DNA from: Alentia gelatinosa
Taxonomy: Eukaryota; Annelida; Polychaeta; Phyllodocida; Polynoidae
Reading direction: 5' to 3'
Length of the DNA: 64,000 bases
NCBI GenBank assembly: GCA_950022655.1
Contig: OX465588.1
Location: forward strand, 23,608,527 to 23,672,526
Shown here: piece by piece, positions 23,701-37,400 of the stretch
Layout: the number at the start of each line of letters is the position of its first letter
Position numbering within the stretch: the stretch's first letter is position 1
Position numbers and translations under genes: made by a program
The notes under the pieces: model-generated
Databases searched by the model: none
The model's input: only the letters and a program-made list of their open reading frames with translations
What the model was told of the DNA's origin: nothing

Positions 23701-26700
23701 GTTCCTCGTGAGTTACACGTCACAGATTCGTTGTACACTGGTACCTGTCAGATCGCCTTGTAGTTTTCGGTCAGTCTTGCTAGAAGCTGCTGAGTGTAGG
23801 GGGAGCATATGATCTTCTACCGGCGCGGCACATAAGGTGGGATTATTCGTTACTGATTCATTGATAATTCAGTGTTGGAAACAGGTGAGATTTATTCACC
23901 AGTCAAGGTGAATTTATCAGCTTTATTTTTCAAAGCCACTGCACCTGAAACCTATACCAGCTTCCCATTCCATGTCATTGGCGTTTCTACATGTAGAACT
24001 AGGTCTATACTGTTTTGGGGGAAACCCCAATCTAGAACTGTCTTTATTTCGATTGTATTCTTAGCGTGAAATTATTGCAATTCCATGACAAAGCACAAAA
24101 ATAATCTCTAAAACTAGATTATCCCGTTTGATTGAAAAGTACCTACTCTTCTAATACATTTTATATTGATGCCTTTATAATGCCTTCTTTTGTTAGACTA
24201 TATGTTTTAGTAGATGTATTGAAGGATAGGCTTGGTGTGTAAGAGAAGGCGTTGTTGGCAGGCCCCTTGTGTTATGTGTTGTGTGTATTGTTGTTCCATG
24301 GCGTGTTTCCGTGACTGCAAATGGAGATTCATCGGACACACTAGTCATTAAACATTCATCAGGGATCCGCTGAGAAGTAGCGATCTGGCACAAACACGGG
24401 CCGCACCGGCCCATAACACCGCCGTGTACACAATCAGGGAATCAGAACTTCATTCAGTCTCCCGCTGGCAATTTCCTTATTAAAGAAATCCTGATGTAAT
24501 TTATCGAGTGACTGAACCTATATTGGCCCATACATTTGAACTTTCTTGAGAGAGTTTGAAAGAAAAAGATTCTCAGTCGCGAATCAATCACAGAAATAGT
24601 TTTGGCCTATCTATTGAGTAAAGGGAAAGACAAAAATAGAATGTCTACAGGTCTATAGAAATCGATTTGTATAGGAATCGACAGAAATAGAACACGCTAC
24701 CATAGTGAAAAAGCAGAACAAAACATGTCACATATAATCAACTGATTTCATATTCCTAAAAGCATATGAAAAGGAAATGCATACAATTCACATACAAAAA
24801 TGGTTTTTATGTAAGGAATTCTATTATAATTTTCACTGTATTTTATATCGAGTTATAGGAAAGATGCCTGTGTATCCAGTGTTTGCATATGGTTCACTCT
24901 GACATGTTCAATGAAAAAAGGTTGTTTTGGTATTTAGACTGGAAACATTTATAGTTATACCACATCATTGTGCCATACTATTCAGTGTGCATGTAATACT
25001 ATCTTGAAAAGTAACTCGCAATCATGTACTCAGCATCACATAGAAGTGTCTGAATAGAAGTATACGGACTCATGGACAATTAATGAAAATATGTTCTCAT
25101 AGATCCATCCATATTTATAATTAGAGGAAACCCCTCTTTAAGGTGTGTGTCACATTCTTCAACCATATATATTTTTTTCGTGTATACAGAAGGGGGTTTC
25201 GCTTGTGTTTCAAAATATCTAAAATTTCATACAGCAAATTAAGGTTATATCTCACTCAAGTAATCTCAACTATAATGACTCAGGTACGGTTAAAAAAAAC
25301 ACAACAAAATGAAACGGGTGCAATAAATAGCAACATTAGGTTCTACTCTCAGTTGTCTGATTTATCTCATATTCCTTTGATGAAGATGTTTGGAACGCAA
25401 TGTGCCTACAGACCAAGCTTCTTTGAGCAAGGTACGTCAAGGGCCTGTGGTCAGCTGCCATGACACATTCCTTACCCGAGGTTTACTTACCTATTAGGTG
25501 TCGCATGGATGGCCCTCCTCTCCTCACTCCTGGTTCACACGCCCTTTCTGTCCCATGTACTATACACCTGTGCCTTGAAATACTCCAAATACCAACCTCT
25601 GCTGTCCAAGTGGTAGTTGAGCCGTACCACCATACTGTGGCGGTATGGCGCCATACCACAATACTTTGAAAACTCAATCTCGTAAATCAGTAAATAAATC
25701 ATGAATAATCAATATCTGAACAAAAAAAGTAGACAGAAAATTAATAAATAATTTTATGAGACTAATATTTGCAAAGAAAATAACTTTCTAAGAGTTTGAA
25801 TTTTATTTACGAAATTGTGGCTATGAATATCACAGTACACATTCATAGCAGAAAGTGACTTCCGCCCGCCCAGGCGACTTTGTTTATCACTTCGACATTG
25901 ACGTATTTTAGTGAGTTTTTTAAGTATTTAAGGTATTTAGAGGTGTATAGTACAAGTGAAACTTGTTAACCTAATTGGGACGGCTTATCGTACCTTGTTA
26001 CTATCGGTAAAATTATCACATTCGCTCTGCGAGCTCATGCGATAATTTCACCGATAGTAACGCGGTACGATAAGCCATCCCAATTAGGTAAACTAGTTTC
26101 CCTTAAATACCAAAATCTCATCTTGAATCTGCAATGCACTGGCTTTCAGAGACAGGCAAGAACATCTCATCGTCCATCCCTGGTATTCCCACTGATCCAA
26201 ACCTCGGCACAGTTTTGTCTATTGACTTCACCGATAACTGAAAACACTCTCTGCTAACACACGAATCTCTTCACGGGACAAACGTCAAGACAGCTCGTGG
26301 ACAAAGCGTGGCAGTTCTGGAAAATAAACTGAACACATACACTACACATTGTAATGATGTTAATAGGCATGCAGCCGTGGCGTGACATGTTAATGATCAA
26401 TGTTTACAACGAATGATGATTGCTTGGATTAAAATATGTCAGATTACAAACTCATATATATGTTGTATCTAATCAGACAAATTTGGTATGTATGATATAG
26501 TCAAAGAGAACTACATTTGTGGGTTGGCTTTGTTATTTTCATATCTGGTATGTGTATTCCTACCTTGCCATTACTATTTGGTCAAATCGCAGTTGATTCT
26601 ACACGTATATTGGGAACTTTGTCTCATTCTCAATAACTTATGTTATTATCTCTGCTATGTGTGATTTCTAATGGAGTTTTGAAACGGTATATATTATTGA

Positions 26701-29700
26701 CAGTGAAAGAGAATATCACACTTCGATGATATATCCAAATTATTCAAGATCTAATCCTGCAAAAAAGTTCACTGATATTGCTCCTATGAACCGGTCTCCA
26801 AACATAATACCTTAATGTTGCCCACAACAACTTAACCCATAAGGATATTAGAAGGAAACTCATGGGATAAAAATAACTTGGTCCGTACTCCACCAAGTTT
26901 GACTGCGCAGTAATTCACGAAGTGAAGCTGAGTGAATCGCGTAGAGGTCCAACGAGGTAGAGTGGGGACCAAGTTATTTTAATCAAGTGGGTTTCTGATT
27001 TTATCTCAACCCGTATAACATCATTTTTGTTAATGAAATAACTCACCAAATTAGCCATTGGGTATTGGGTACAATACCTTCATTGCCATCGAATATGGGT
27101 TCCTAACGTTAAGCCTATGGAGACAAATTCTGGGGTGAGATAAAACCTGACACTGCAATTCATGCATAAACCTCTGTGCCATGTTTTAGCTTAAGACTCC
27201 TATATGAACTACATCTAATTACATCATACATCAGAATGTAATCATCTTTCAGGTATATAACTCATGAATGCACGTTTTCAACCTCTTAGCAAAGTATAAT
27301 TTGGAAATTCGCGGGAGACGTTTTCAAAATGATTTAGAATCTGGTACCGGTAGAAGAAATCCACTCTACTTTGGATTGATGACTTTTAAGGATGTTTTTA
27401 AAACAGTGCAACAGTTTTGAAATCTCTAGCTAACACTGCAGTTGGTTAGTCTAATGTGAAGCTGTCAGAAATTGTCAGACAACGAGAAAAACTCCAAACA
27501 ACAACAGATTTGGAGTTGTCCCGCCTTGCTCTATGTCGTGTGTGCTGTGGTTAACACGGTGGTGTCCTTGATGTCCACAGGCCTGGAGAGCAGCACTGAC
27601 CTGGTCATTGAAGATGACGTGGACGGAGAGACGTTACTGGGTGACGGTCGGGCCGGTCTACTTAGTCACCGCGCCACGGAGGAGCGCCACCATGTGGTCA
27701 ACCGGTCAAAGCTCCGGGGGATGAGCGGCCCCATCTCCTCCAATACAGACGTACGTGGATTTCGAGAGAATAGTGTCTGCTTTTATTGCCAAACTATGAA
27801 TCACTAGTTATAGCACACTGCTGGAAAATATAGAAGTACATTTATAGCTCTCAGAATTCAGTATTTCTGCCACATATTTTTCTTATCTTAAATTGATGTG
27901 GGATAATAGAAATAAGCTTTTTAGTGCAATTGTAGATATACTGAGGTATAGAATTACTCGGTAAAACTACTGATCTTTTGTTTATACCTTGACCCACCCG
28001 TGATATTAAATTAACTCATGTCCTTTCGTTAAGAAATAGATACACTTCCGTATGTAACCCAGAACTTTACATAAAGACAAAATTAAAATTTTACATTTAA
28101 ATATATAAGGATTTACTTCCTCTTTTTTTCGGGGTGGGGGGGGGGGGGCTTACTGCTGAGTTGTTCTAGTCACGTCTTGTAAATGTAGATCTTTAAGAGA
28201 CGCAAGAAATCCGCTACCATAGACAGCGGGAACACCATTTTGTCAACATATCATAACCCTGCATACCTCGGCATATTTTTGTAAGAGTAATCTACCAGCG
28301 AATCCCCATATTGCAGGAGTTGGACAGGAAAAGTCGGATGGGGCGTGCCAAACATCAATCCCGGCCGTCATCGGGACTTAAGAAAGTAGATCGCGAGCCC
28401 GCACCACAGTCAAAATTCTCAGACCCGGCTTCCGAAGAGCGGCCTTCACACGAGCCGCTCAGTCGAGTACCAGCCTCACTGCAGAACGAGGTGGCGGGCC
28501 AGCCACCCCGGTCTGCACTGACCATGGGCGGCGTGCACGACCCGGCGAGCCGCGCTCAGCCCATCCAGGACGTGCTGGGCGTGAAGAGCGCCTCCCGCCG
28601 CCCGCGCACCTCGCGGCTCGGCCGGCAGCTGTCCAACGAGCCGGACGACGAGGACTCGCCCAGCTCCCACAGCGCCAACGACTCGGCCGACGAGGTGGCG
28701 GGCGACCTGCGGCCCGACAGGCCCAGGACTACCCTACAGAGCGCGCACTGGCGTAAAAAGGACGATACGCTCACTCAGTACGGAGTGAGCAAGTCGTGTA
28801 TTGTCAGTGAGATCACCGCCAAGCCGGTGAATTTCCTCGACGCCGTTAATAACACCAAGCCGAAAATGACCAAGGTCGGCGATCTGGAGTTTGGGGATGT
28901 TGACGACCTGGACTCGGACGTGGCCAAGCTGGATTTACGGCCGCGGAAACCTCTCATGAACCCCACCACTATCACAGACTGCAGGCCCATCGATATCAAA
29001 ACAGCCTCGGTAGGTACAGACCCGGGCAGCTGCCTGTGCTATAGAAGGACCTGACCAAGCTGTACAATATACAAAACAAGTCGAGTTCCGTGTAAACCGT
29101 AAATTCCCATCGAGTTATGTAGTTTGTACAGCATGGTCAGGTCGTTCTATATTTATGTGTGGGAACTTTTCTGGCATAAATCGGTATCCCGATTTGTGTC
29201 AATCGGTCCCCGATTTTATCCAAAATAAAAATTTCGGCCAAACTCGTGGTCGCTTCATCCTACCCGCTACGTCTAACAATTGTTCTATATTTATTATGTA
29301 CCCGAAATTGATAAAATATTACAGTAATTTGATCTAACAATTAATGTTTTAGTTTCCTGACAAGAAAACTGCCAAATATTTCCCCGTATATTTTCTGATG
29401 AAATTATTAACTAATTTAACTGGAATTCATTGAATCATGCGACTATATGTGTGGAAAGCTGTCCAACAAGCGGCGAGTATCTTGAATCATATAATTGATC
29501 TGTCATTTATATAATTAGCCTGCACTCTCACGCTCGCTTATTAAGCTAATTCTATTTTATAACACAGGAACTAAAAAAGTTGTGCTTAGGGTCTGCGTCT
29601 TCAAGTTTCAACGATGAGTGGTCAGAACAGGCATATACATTCTGCGAAGTACCACAATTAACCTACGGCATTGTGCAGAAAAAGGTAGGTCTTCCTTCTT

Positions 29701-32700
29701 TTTCTTTGTATCATGACTTCAAAGCACCGATTTAATCAGGGGTGTCAGAAGAGAATAGGACCTCTTTTTCCAAAGGCTATTCGAACTTTATTCTCTAAAC
29801 TTCTTTTGAATAGAATGTTCAAGCCAGGTAAATGCTTCTTTTTGTTATTGGCTTAGCAATAAGCAGTCTGTTAATATTGGTTTTCACCCTTTTGTGATTG
29901 AGCATAGAAAGTCCATTTTAATCAATGGATAAGCAATACTTTTCGGATTGACACATTAGAAGGTAGATCTTAGTCTCCCTGTTCTGTATGTTATGATTTG
30001 ATATGACAGACAATAAGTGCATACGTCATTTTCTTTAAGAAATTCATTGGTACTCTCTGTAAAAATGTAAGTGAAATATAAAGTAGATGTGTTTCACAAA
30101 GCATGAGTCACAACGAGTTAGATTACAGAAAAGGTAGTCCAGGGTACTGAAAGATTGAACTCTTCCGCAAAAGAGTTATGTCAGAAATGGTAGGTATAAG
30201 AATGATTTAAAACTCGTAACCTCAACATGGTAGAACCGTAAGAATCTTGATCCTCCAAATATGATATTGATTCAATTAAGCGCTATGTCATTACACATTC
30301 TAATTGTTTAATTAGTAAGACGTGGCTATGACACCTCTGTAATAAGCCGATGCTACCTTGATAATGACAACTTCCTGTCACTTTTGAACCAGGTTGCTAT
30401 GATATCTCCAGGCTAACAATCGTTACCTATGTAACAACAATCGCCGCCACCTTGGGAACCGGCTGTGGCCGTGTTCTCACTCTCCAACACAGTACAGTGT
30501 TGGGGATTTTTACACCAAGCAGATTTCTTGGTGGAATGCTGTTATTTTAACAGTGTGGGTGGGGAATAAGTCAAGGTTTCATCCGGTTCGGACTCTTCAG
30601 GCATCTTAATTAGTTTGGCTAGGTCAAGGTATGTGATGTTATCACTTTTTGGGACCGAGATAATTCATCTAGGCCCATCCCAATCCATTTAGAAATAGAA
30701 AGGCATACTGGAGATAGTGCAACCTCCATACTGTAATGTAAACAGTGATGGTTTCACCATCCCTTACCCCAAACGAAAAAGCATCCACCCTATCCGTAAT
30801 CAATTAAAATTTTTTAGACGAGGCAATAGGGCTGCGACCCACGAGGGGGTTTGGGTGGTGTAGTTTTGGTGACTAATAGTTGGGTGCATCTATTAGGTTT
30901 AGACCAAATGGAATTTGGGTTTTCAGTCTGAACATCCAATTCCGTTCAATGCGATTTCGCAGTGTGCTCGCAACCTCCGAATGGGGGGAGCGGTGTATGA
31001 AATCTATGATGTGTATGGATACGTCCGATAGTCCCATATGGCCATCGGTATTAAAATGGAAGCCCATGTCGGTTTCAACCATGTTGTACTGGATGCGATA
31101 GAAGTGCTGTTGGAATCTATCCATGAGGCGACGTTTCGTTTGCCCCACATACTGTTTTTTACATCTCTTGCATGTTATGCAGTAGATGAGGTTCGAACTT
31201 TGACAACAGACATTGTATTTCGCTGAATATTCTCTACCTGAGGTGGAGGATGTGATCCTCCCACTGGTATCAAGTGCCATGCAATAACGGCAGTTTTCAT
31301 TTGTGCATTCATTCGAGGTTTTCGACGGAGCACCTGATATGGCTAAAGTGTTTTTCCCTTGCCATTTCTCAAGGTAAGATACCTTCGCCCGTATCAGTAT
31401 GTCCCTGATGTTGGGAGGTCTCTTGAGGCCTACTACAACCCGTTGCTTGTGTAGAGATGTGGTTTTGGCTGAACGGGACAGTATGTCCCAATTTCCCATC
31501 ACAATTTTCCGTACCGCATTGAATGTGGGGTGGTATGTGGTTACCAGCACTAGCGGAGGATCTGTCTCCTCCCGCTTGGTGGGTGGCGGCCAGACCGAAG
31601 GGTCCGGTCGGGATTTGCGATATGCTCGTATCAAGCTATCCGCTATTAGCTTGGGTGGGTATCCCCTTGCTTTGAAGTGGAACGCCTTATGGAGGGCATT
31701 CGTCAGGAAATCGTTGTCCTTGGTGCAAATCCTCCGTATTCGGAGGAATTGGCCGTACGGGATTCCCTTACGGCAATGTGGTGGGTGCGCCGAATTATAG
31801 TGTAAATAATTGTTCGCATCTGTGGGTTTATTGTAGAGGGTTGTGATAAGGTCACTGCCCTCTAGAGTGACCAAAGTGTCCAGGAAAGAGACATTACTCT
31901 CTGAGATTTCAGAGGTGAATTTGATACTTTGATGTGCACCATTTAGGTGCTCGACAAAGTTATTGAGTTCATCATGTCCATGTTGCCATATCATGAATAT
32001 GTCGTTGATGAATCTGACCCAGATCAGAGGTTGTTTGTCATACGTATAAACAAACTGATCCTCAAAATCTGCCATGAATAGGTTCGCAAACGTGGGTGCG
32101 ACCCTTGTTCCCATGGCCGTACCTCCCACCTGGAGGTAGTGTCGACCGTTGAACTCAAAGTTATTGAGTTCAAGGACCATTCTCAGCATCTCTAGGACTG
32201 AGCTGTTGCTGGGGGTGTTGAGTTGGACCCGGGTGCTGGGGCGGTATCTGGCTAGCCAGCGCCCCACCGCCCGTCTTCCATCTTCGTTCGGGATGTTAGT
32301 GTATAGAGCACTGACATCGAGTGAGCATAAAAGGGCCCCGGAAGGAATTTTTCCTTTCAGGGTGGAAAGTTTATACAAGAAATGACCAGTGTCTTTCAGG
32401 TATGATTGTGTTTTTGGTACGATCGGTCTCAGTATGAGATCGACCAGTGCTGAGATTTTCTCAGTCGCACATGAGTTCGCCGAAACTATAGGCCTCCCGG
32501 GGGGAGGGCGTTTCTGCTTGTGTATTTTCGGTAATAGATAGAAATGAGCTGTTTTACTCTTGATGGTTGTTACTGCCTTGAGTAACCTCCCCGACAGTTC
32601 TTCTTTATGGTGGAGCATTGTGAGGTAGGAGTTTACTACGGCGCAATGCTCCCCTGTCAAGTCCCTGTCCACTTCTCGATAGAATTTTCTATCGTTGAGT

Positions 32701-34406
32701 TGGGACAGGGCTTCTTTGATATAGTCAGTCGTGTTCATTATCACGACTGCCCCACCCTTGTCCGCTGGTTTGATAACAATATGGTTATCATCCACTAGAT
32801 GTTGGAGAGAATTTCTCTCTACATTTGTCATGTTGCGGTTTTTGGGGTTTATGGTGACACTCTTAAGTAGATCGATTTCGTTCAAAGTTATGAAAGTTTC
32901 GAGGGCTGAGCTCCCCGGTGGGGCCCGAGACGTTTTCTGGGGCTTGAACACCTTTGACCTCCTCACTAGTGTATCTAGTTCAGGAGCTCTAAAGGGGTTC
33001 GGTTGAGTGAAAAAATGGTGTTTCCACCTCAGGTTGTTGTGGAATCGATCTAGGTCCTCATGTTTCTCACCTAGGATCGGTTCCCCCGGGGTGGGGCAGA
33101 AGTTGAGGCCTTTGGCCAAGACTTCAACCTCTTTGTCGGTGAGCTCTCTATTCGAGAGGTTCACCACAGTGTTTGCTTGCTTAACGTTAAAGGATTCAAG
33201 ACAACACAAGACCGAATATAGTTCCGGATCTTTACTGAACAAATCAAAGTCAGGATTGTTATTCTGGTTAAGATTTAAATGTTGTGTCACTTTGGGGATA
33301 CTCCAGATCGGCACAGTCAGTTCCTTCTGTATGGGTAGACCGTCTAGTTTAGGTTCGGTATACTGGAGGTGCTCATGGTCCAGCTTTTGAGTGTCATATT
33401 GAGTCCGGTTCTCTACTGTGGATCCCGGAGGGCCTGAATAATGGCCCATTCCCTGGCGCTGAGGTCCAGTCCTGCCAGGTTGTGGTTGGGCTGGGCTGTG
33501 GCCGATGGGGCATCTTGCCGCCGGATCTGCTGTTGAGATTGGCTTCGGTCCCTGCGTCCTGTGCGGGGTCCTCTCCCCTCCCTCGGGTTGGGTCGTTGCC
33601 CTCTTCCGGATCGGGGGCCTCCAAAACCCTGCCTTGTGGTCGGGTTCATTGGAGGACGTGTTTCACGTGCGTGGAAAAGCCCAAAGTTTGTTCCTTGTCG
33701 TGATGGTGACCTTGTCGGTTGGGGTCCAGTCGGGATGTCACTGGCTAGCTGCGTGTTGGGTAGCTGGCCGCCCAGGAAATTGGGAACTCGTGCGATATTT
33801 GCCCAATTGTCCTGTGATAGTTGCTTGTTGCCAAGGGCCTCCTTGCGGAGAGAGAGTTCTCTGATCAAGATGGCCTTGGCACGCCCGATCATGCCACAAG
33901 TTGCTTCTATGGCGCGTTCCAGGGCGGGTAAGTCAGATTGAGCTAAGTCGCTAGTCGTGGTTAATAGGGTGTTACCCTGATCACGGTCACTGTCTGCTTT
34001 GAGGTTCAGATAATCAGAAACCGTTTTCTGTATGTCAAATGCGAGGCTCCGACGTTTGCGGGCAATCTCAGCCATGAGAAGTGGCTCTGCGATTACATAT
34101 TGTGGAAGGTCGCTCTTGCCTGCTGCCCACAAGCAGACAAGGTGGTCCTCATTGAGGGATGAAAGCCAATCGGCACGGATGTTGGCCCGCATGGCGTTCA
34201 TCAGGCATGATTTAGATTGCTTCCAAATGGTTGCCGTTGCTAGGGGAAGCGATGGAGGCGTTGCCTGTTCGAATTCCTCGTCCTGCAATGGGAAAAATGA
34301 GTTAGTACAGTTTGTGCTAGGCTCAGGTTGGTTCGAGGTCGATGCCTCATTTCTGTTTTTATTGTTGTTTCCTACAATTGTTATTTTTGGTAGGGTTTTG
34401 ATTAAT

Positions 34407-34444
<38 letters not shown>

Positions 34445-37400
34445 CACATTCTAATTGTTACTGCCTGCTCCATTCACAAACACCCCGCACTAGATAGGCA
34501 TTTTACTTTTACCTAAATGCACAGAATCATATAAATGAAAATTAATATTGTTTTGAAGCATCGTTTATCCAGCCTATGTCACAGTCTGCTCAGAATGCTC
34601 ATGGATGTTGCATAATGAAATTCCACAATTTGTATGAACAAACCTTTGTCATTCTATCAACCGTTATATTCATTGAACACCTTTTTCTCATATCAGTTAA
34701 AGTTACTGTTACAAGGGCGATATACTTATCTGAGAATTTCAAAATACGGAAGAATAGACTAAAGAAAGCTTATTTGTGGAAAAAAAGACATTTATTTGGA
34801 TATTTGATAATCAAATTGATCTCTGTCCAAGTTGGGACAAATATGAGAGGACATGAAAAATTAAAAGATAAAGGTTCATGGTTGCTATACAGTATTGTAC
34901 TAATTTTAGTAGTTATTATCACATTATCTTATAAGTGGTTTAGGATAACGATATCAATATATATGAAATCAAATGTGTGTTAAGTGTGGGTAAAATTTAG
35001 AAAAACCGAAACTTAAATGTATCAATATGCTAGATATTATTTTAAAACAACACTGAAGAGCTTCGAGAGATACGATGAATTCTGTGATATGGCTGCTCAA
35101 TATTCTATAGGGTATTAAAGGAGGCAGTTCTGAGAAGAAGAAAAATCTATAATTGTTGGGTTTACGTAGAGTACTTTTCTCTGAGTTCAACTGTGTTTTT
35201 TATGTTCGCAGGGTGGACCATGTGGAATACTTGCTGCTGTCCAAGCTTGTGTGTTGCAACAGATATTATTCTGTGTGAAACCGGAAAAACGAGGCAGTGC
35301 AGTTAGCAATAGGTAATTAGCAGATTTTTTTATCATTAGATTGTTGCTAATATTTCGTAAATATGCTACCTCCTGTAGTCATATATGATATGATATATAT
35401 GATGAATTATAAGATTGCATAGTTTTTAAACGTTATCATTAGGTAAGGTTGCCTTAAAATTCTTTATTTGATATACCTATACCTACAAGGAGGAGAAGGT
35501 AGGGTATTTCTTTGCTGCATGATCGTAAGTATGGAACGTGATGTTAACAACAATTGGGAATGTAAAGATTACTTTGTTCACTTCAGTTATAAATTATGCC
35601 TGATAATGATAATTACAATTTGGTCAGACTATGCACATTTTCTCCAAACTGAAATCAAATTTTATGAATTTATTTTGAATAAGTGGAAAATCCATTTGAT
35701 CACATGTTCACGTCCGATGTCTCAGGAATATGTTCACTTCTTCCATGCAGCGATGTACAAAATGCATCTGAACTCAGTTGTCTATATCAAACACTTGGGC
35801 TTGGAATATGACTGCACGGCAGTTGCATAGTATGGCTGTTGTATAAGACACATGGAAAACAACACGAACACAGAACTGAAATTGTTACTTTACCTTTCTA
35901 TCGTTCTTGGGAGAACCTTCAACCTCCTGATATCAAATCCACAATGTGATCTAACATTTCAGTGTCCACTTATAATTCCCAGATTGGTTGATATCAAAGT
36001 AGACTTAGTTCCAACTGTAGTGAGTGTAGTGCGAAAGTTTACAGCCATATTTCAGAAACAGAAATAAAACGTGGCTACATCTGTTCCCAATGCTGATGCT
36101 ACCTTGAATGACAGTTTAAGAACTGTCCCTAACCATCGTAACCATGAACACTCTAACCACCGTAACCATGTACAATTAAAAAAACATATTTCAGAAACAG
36201 ATGGTAGATACCTCAGTGTTATCACGTTTCTTTTTTAGGTACCACCCTATGATAGCAAGTAGTCTTTCTAATATCTGCTGCTTTAAGATATACACAATGG
36301 TCCCGGTTTGATCACACTTGACGTAATTCCTTAATTATATATATAGCTCATCGTACATGTATAATGGCTATGTGAACTTTTCTCCGTCCTGACTCACGGT
36401 TACATTGCATGTTTCTGCAGGTTGGATGTTGACCCTGAAGCCCGCACGGAGGCGCTGGCGCTGGCGTTGGCTCTGGTGCTATGGCGGGCAGGGGACGAGG
36501 AACACGCAGTGGTCACCATGTGAGTTATTATTACGACCCCCATCCAGACCACGCCTATGTATCTGCTTAGCCACGCCCACTTGTATTCTTATTAGCAACA
36601 CCCACATGGATGCATAATGCCACGCCCATATGCGTGTGATACCTTCACATTCAGATAGCCCTGCCCACAGCTTTAACTAGATAACATTATCTACGAATGA
36701 TACTAATAAACCAAAGCTACAGTTTCCTAACCCTGCTACCAGTGCACGTTCAAATTACGCAACATACAGTTTATCTTGATCAAAGATTTTGCATTTAGTT
36801 GCTATACGTCATGTTTAGAAAACACTGTACATATATATGCAACTATCTATTCTTATGAGTCATTTCCAGTATTTTCATGTAAGCTGCTATACCTTTATAT
36901 AATCACAAACACATGTTCGCTTAAATCATTTATGGTTTGCATCATTTTGAGTGGTGTATCAAACGTGTATTTAATTGTCTTTAAACCATGTTGATATTGC
37001 AGTTTATTCAAAATATCTCTTTACCGTTACCTTGATGTTTTTAATTTGACAGACCAAGCGGGGGTTCTATATTTACCGGTAATGGGCGTTACCGTCCAGA
37101 CAATCTCACAGAGACGGTGAGTATAGCTAAAATAAAAAATGCTGCCAATAGAATCACATCAGTATAAAAAGTTGTTTTTACTAAAAGTTAGTTAAAAGCA
37201 GTAATCTCTCCCCTTTCTACTCTGTCAACTTCACCATCTGATAACGGAAATATCTTCCTGTTAACCTTTGGTTACTAATTTCTGCGTAATTTCGATCAAT
37301 AGCGTGATAATACATACATTGACTGGTGTTTCTCTTTCAGTTGGTCCTGAATCACTTCAAAAAGTTTGAGGATTTATCCAACTTCCTTAAGGATCATGTA

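Larger units (their letters stand above)
30294..34459 (-). mobile_element. Penelope-like retroelement in MINDY4 intron 6, with 15-bp target site duplication
   Basis: CACATTCTAATTGTT occurs exactly at 30294-30308 and 34445-34459, bounding an insertion of about 4.14 kb (30309-34444) antisense to MINDY4. On the minus strand it carries a gag-like ORF (to 33413), an overlapping reverse transcriptase/GIY-YIG ORF (33449-30873) and a 3' region with a hammerhead-like motif (30576-30600). Both ORFs are uninterrupted and the duplication is perfect, which indicates a fairly recent insertion. The poly(A) run at 34409-34442 is next to the 5' side of the coding strand, opposite to expectation. No upstream long pseudo-repeat is visible, so the copy is probably 5' truncated. 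Confidence 0.85.

Noticed and set aside
25478..25619. Plus-strand frame with membrane-like content ([20 protein letters not shown]) behind a possible acceptor in MINDY4 intron 3
   Set aside because: Short, no recognised homologue and no upstream exon; the opposite strand is also open, so it may simply reflect base composition.
30873..34288. Plus-strand open frames of 60-140 codons across the retroelement
   Set aside because: Shadows of the two minus-strand ORFs of the Penelope-like element.
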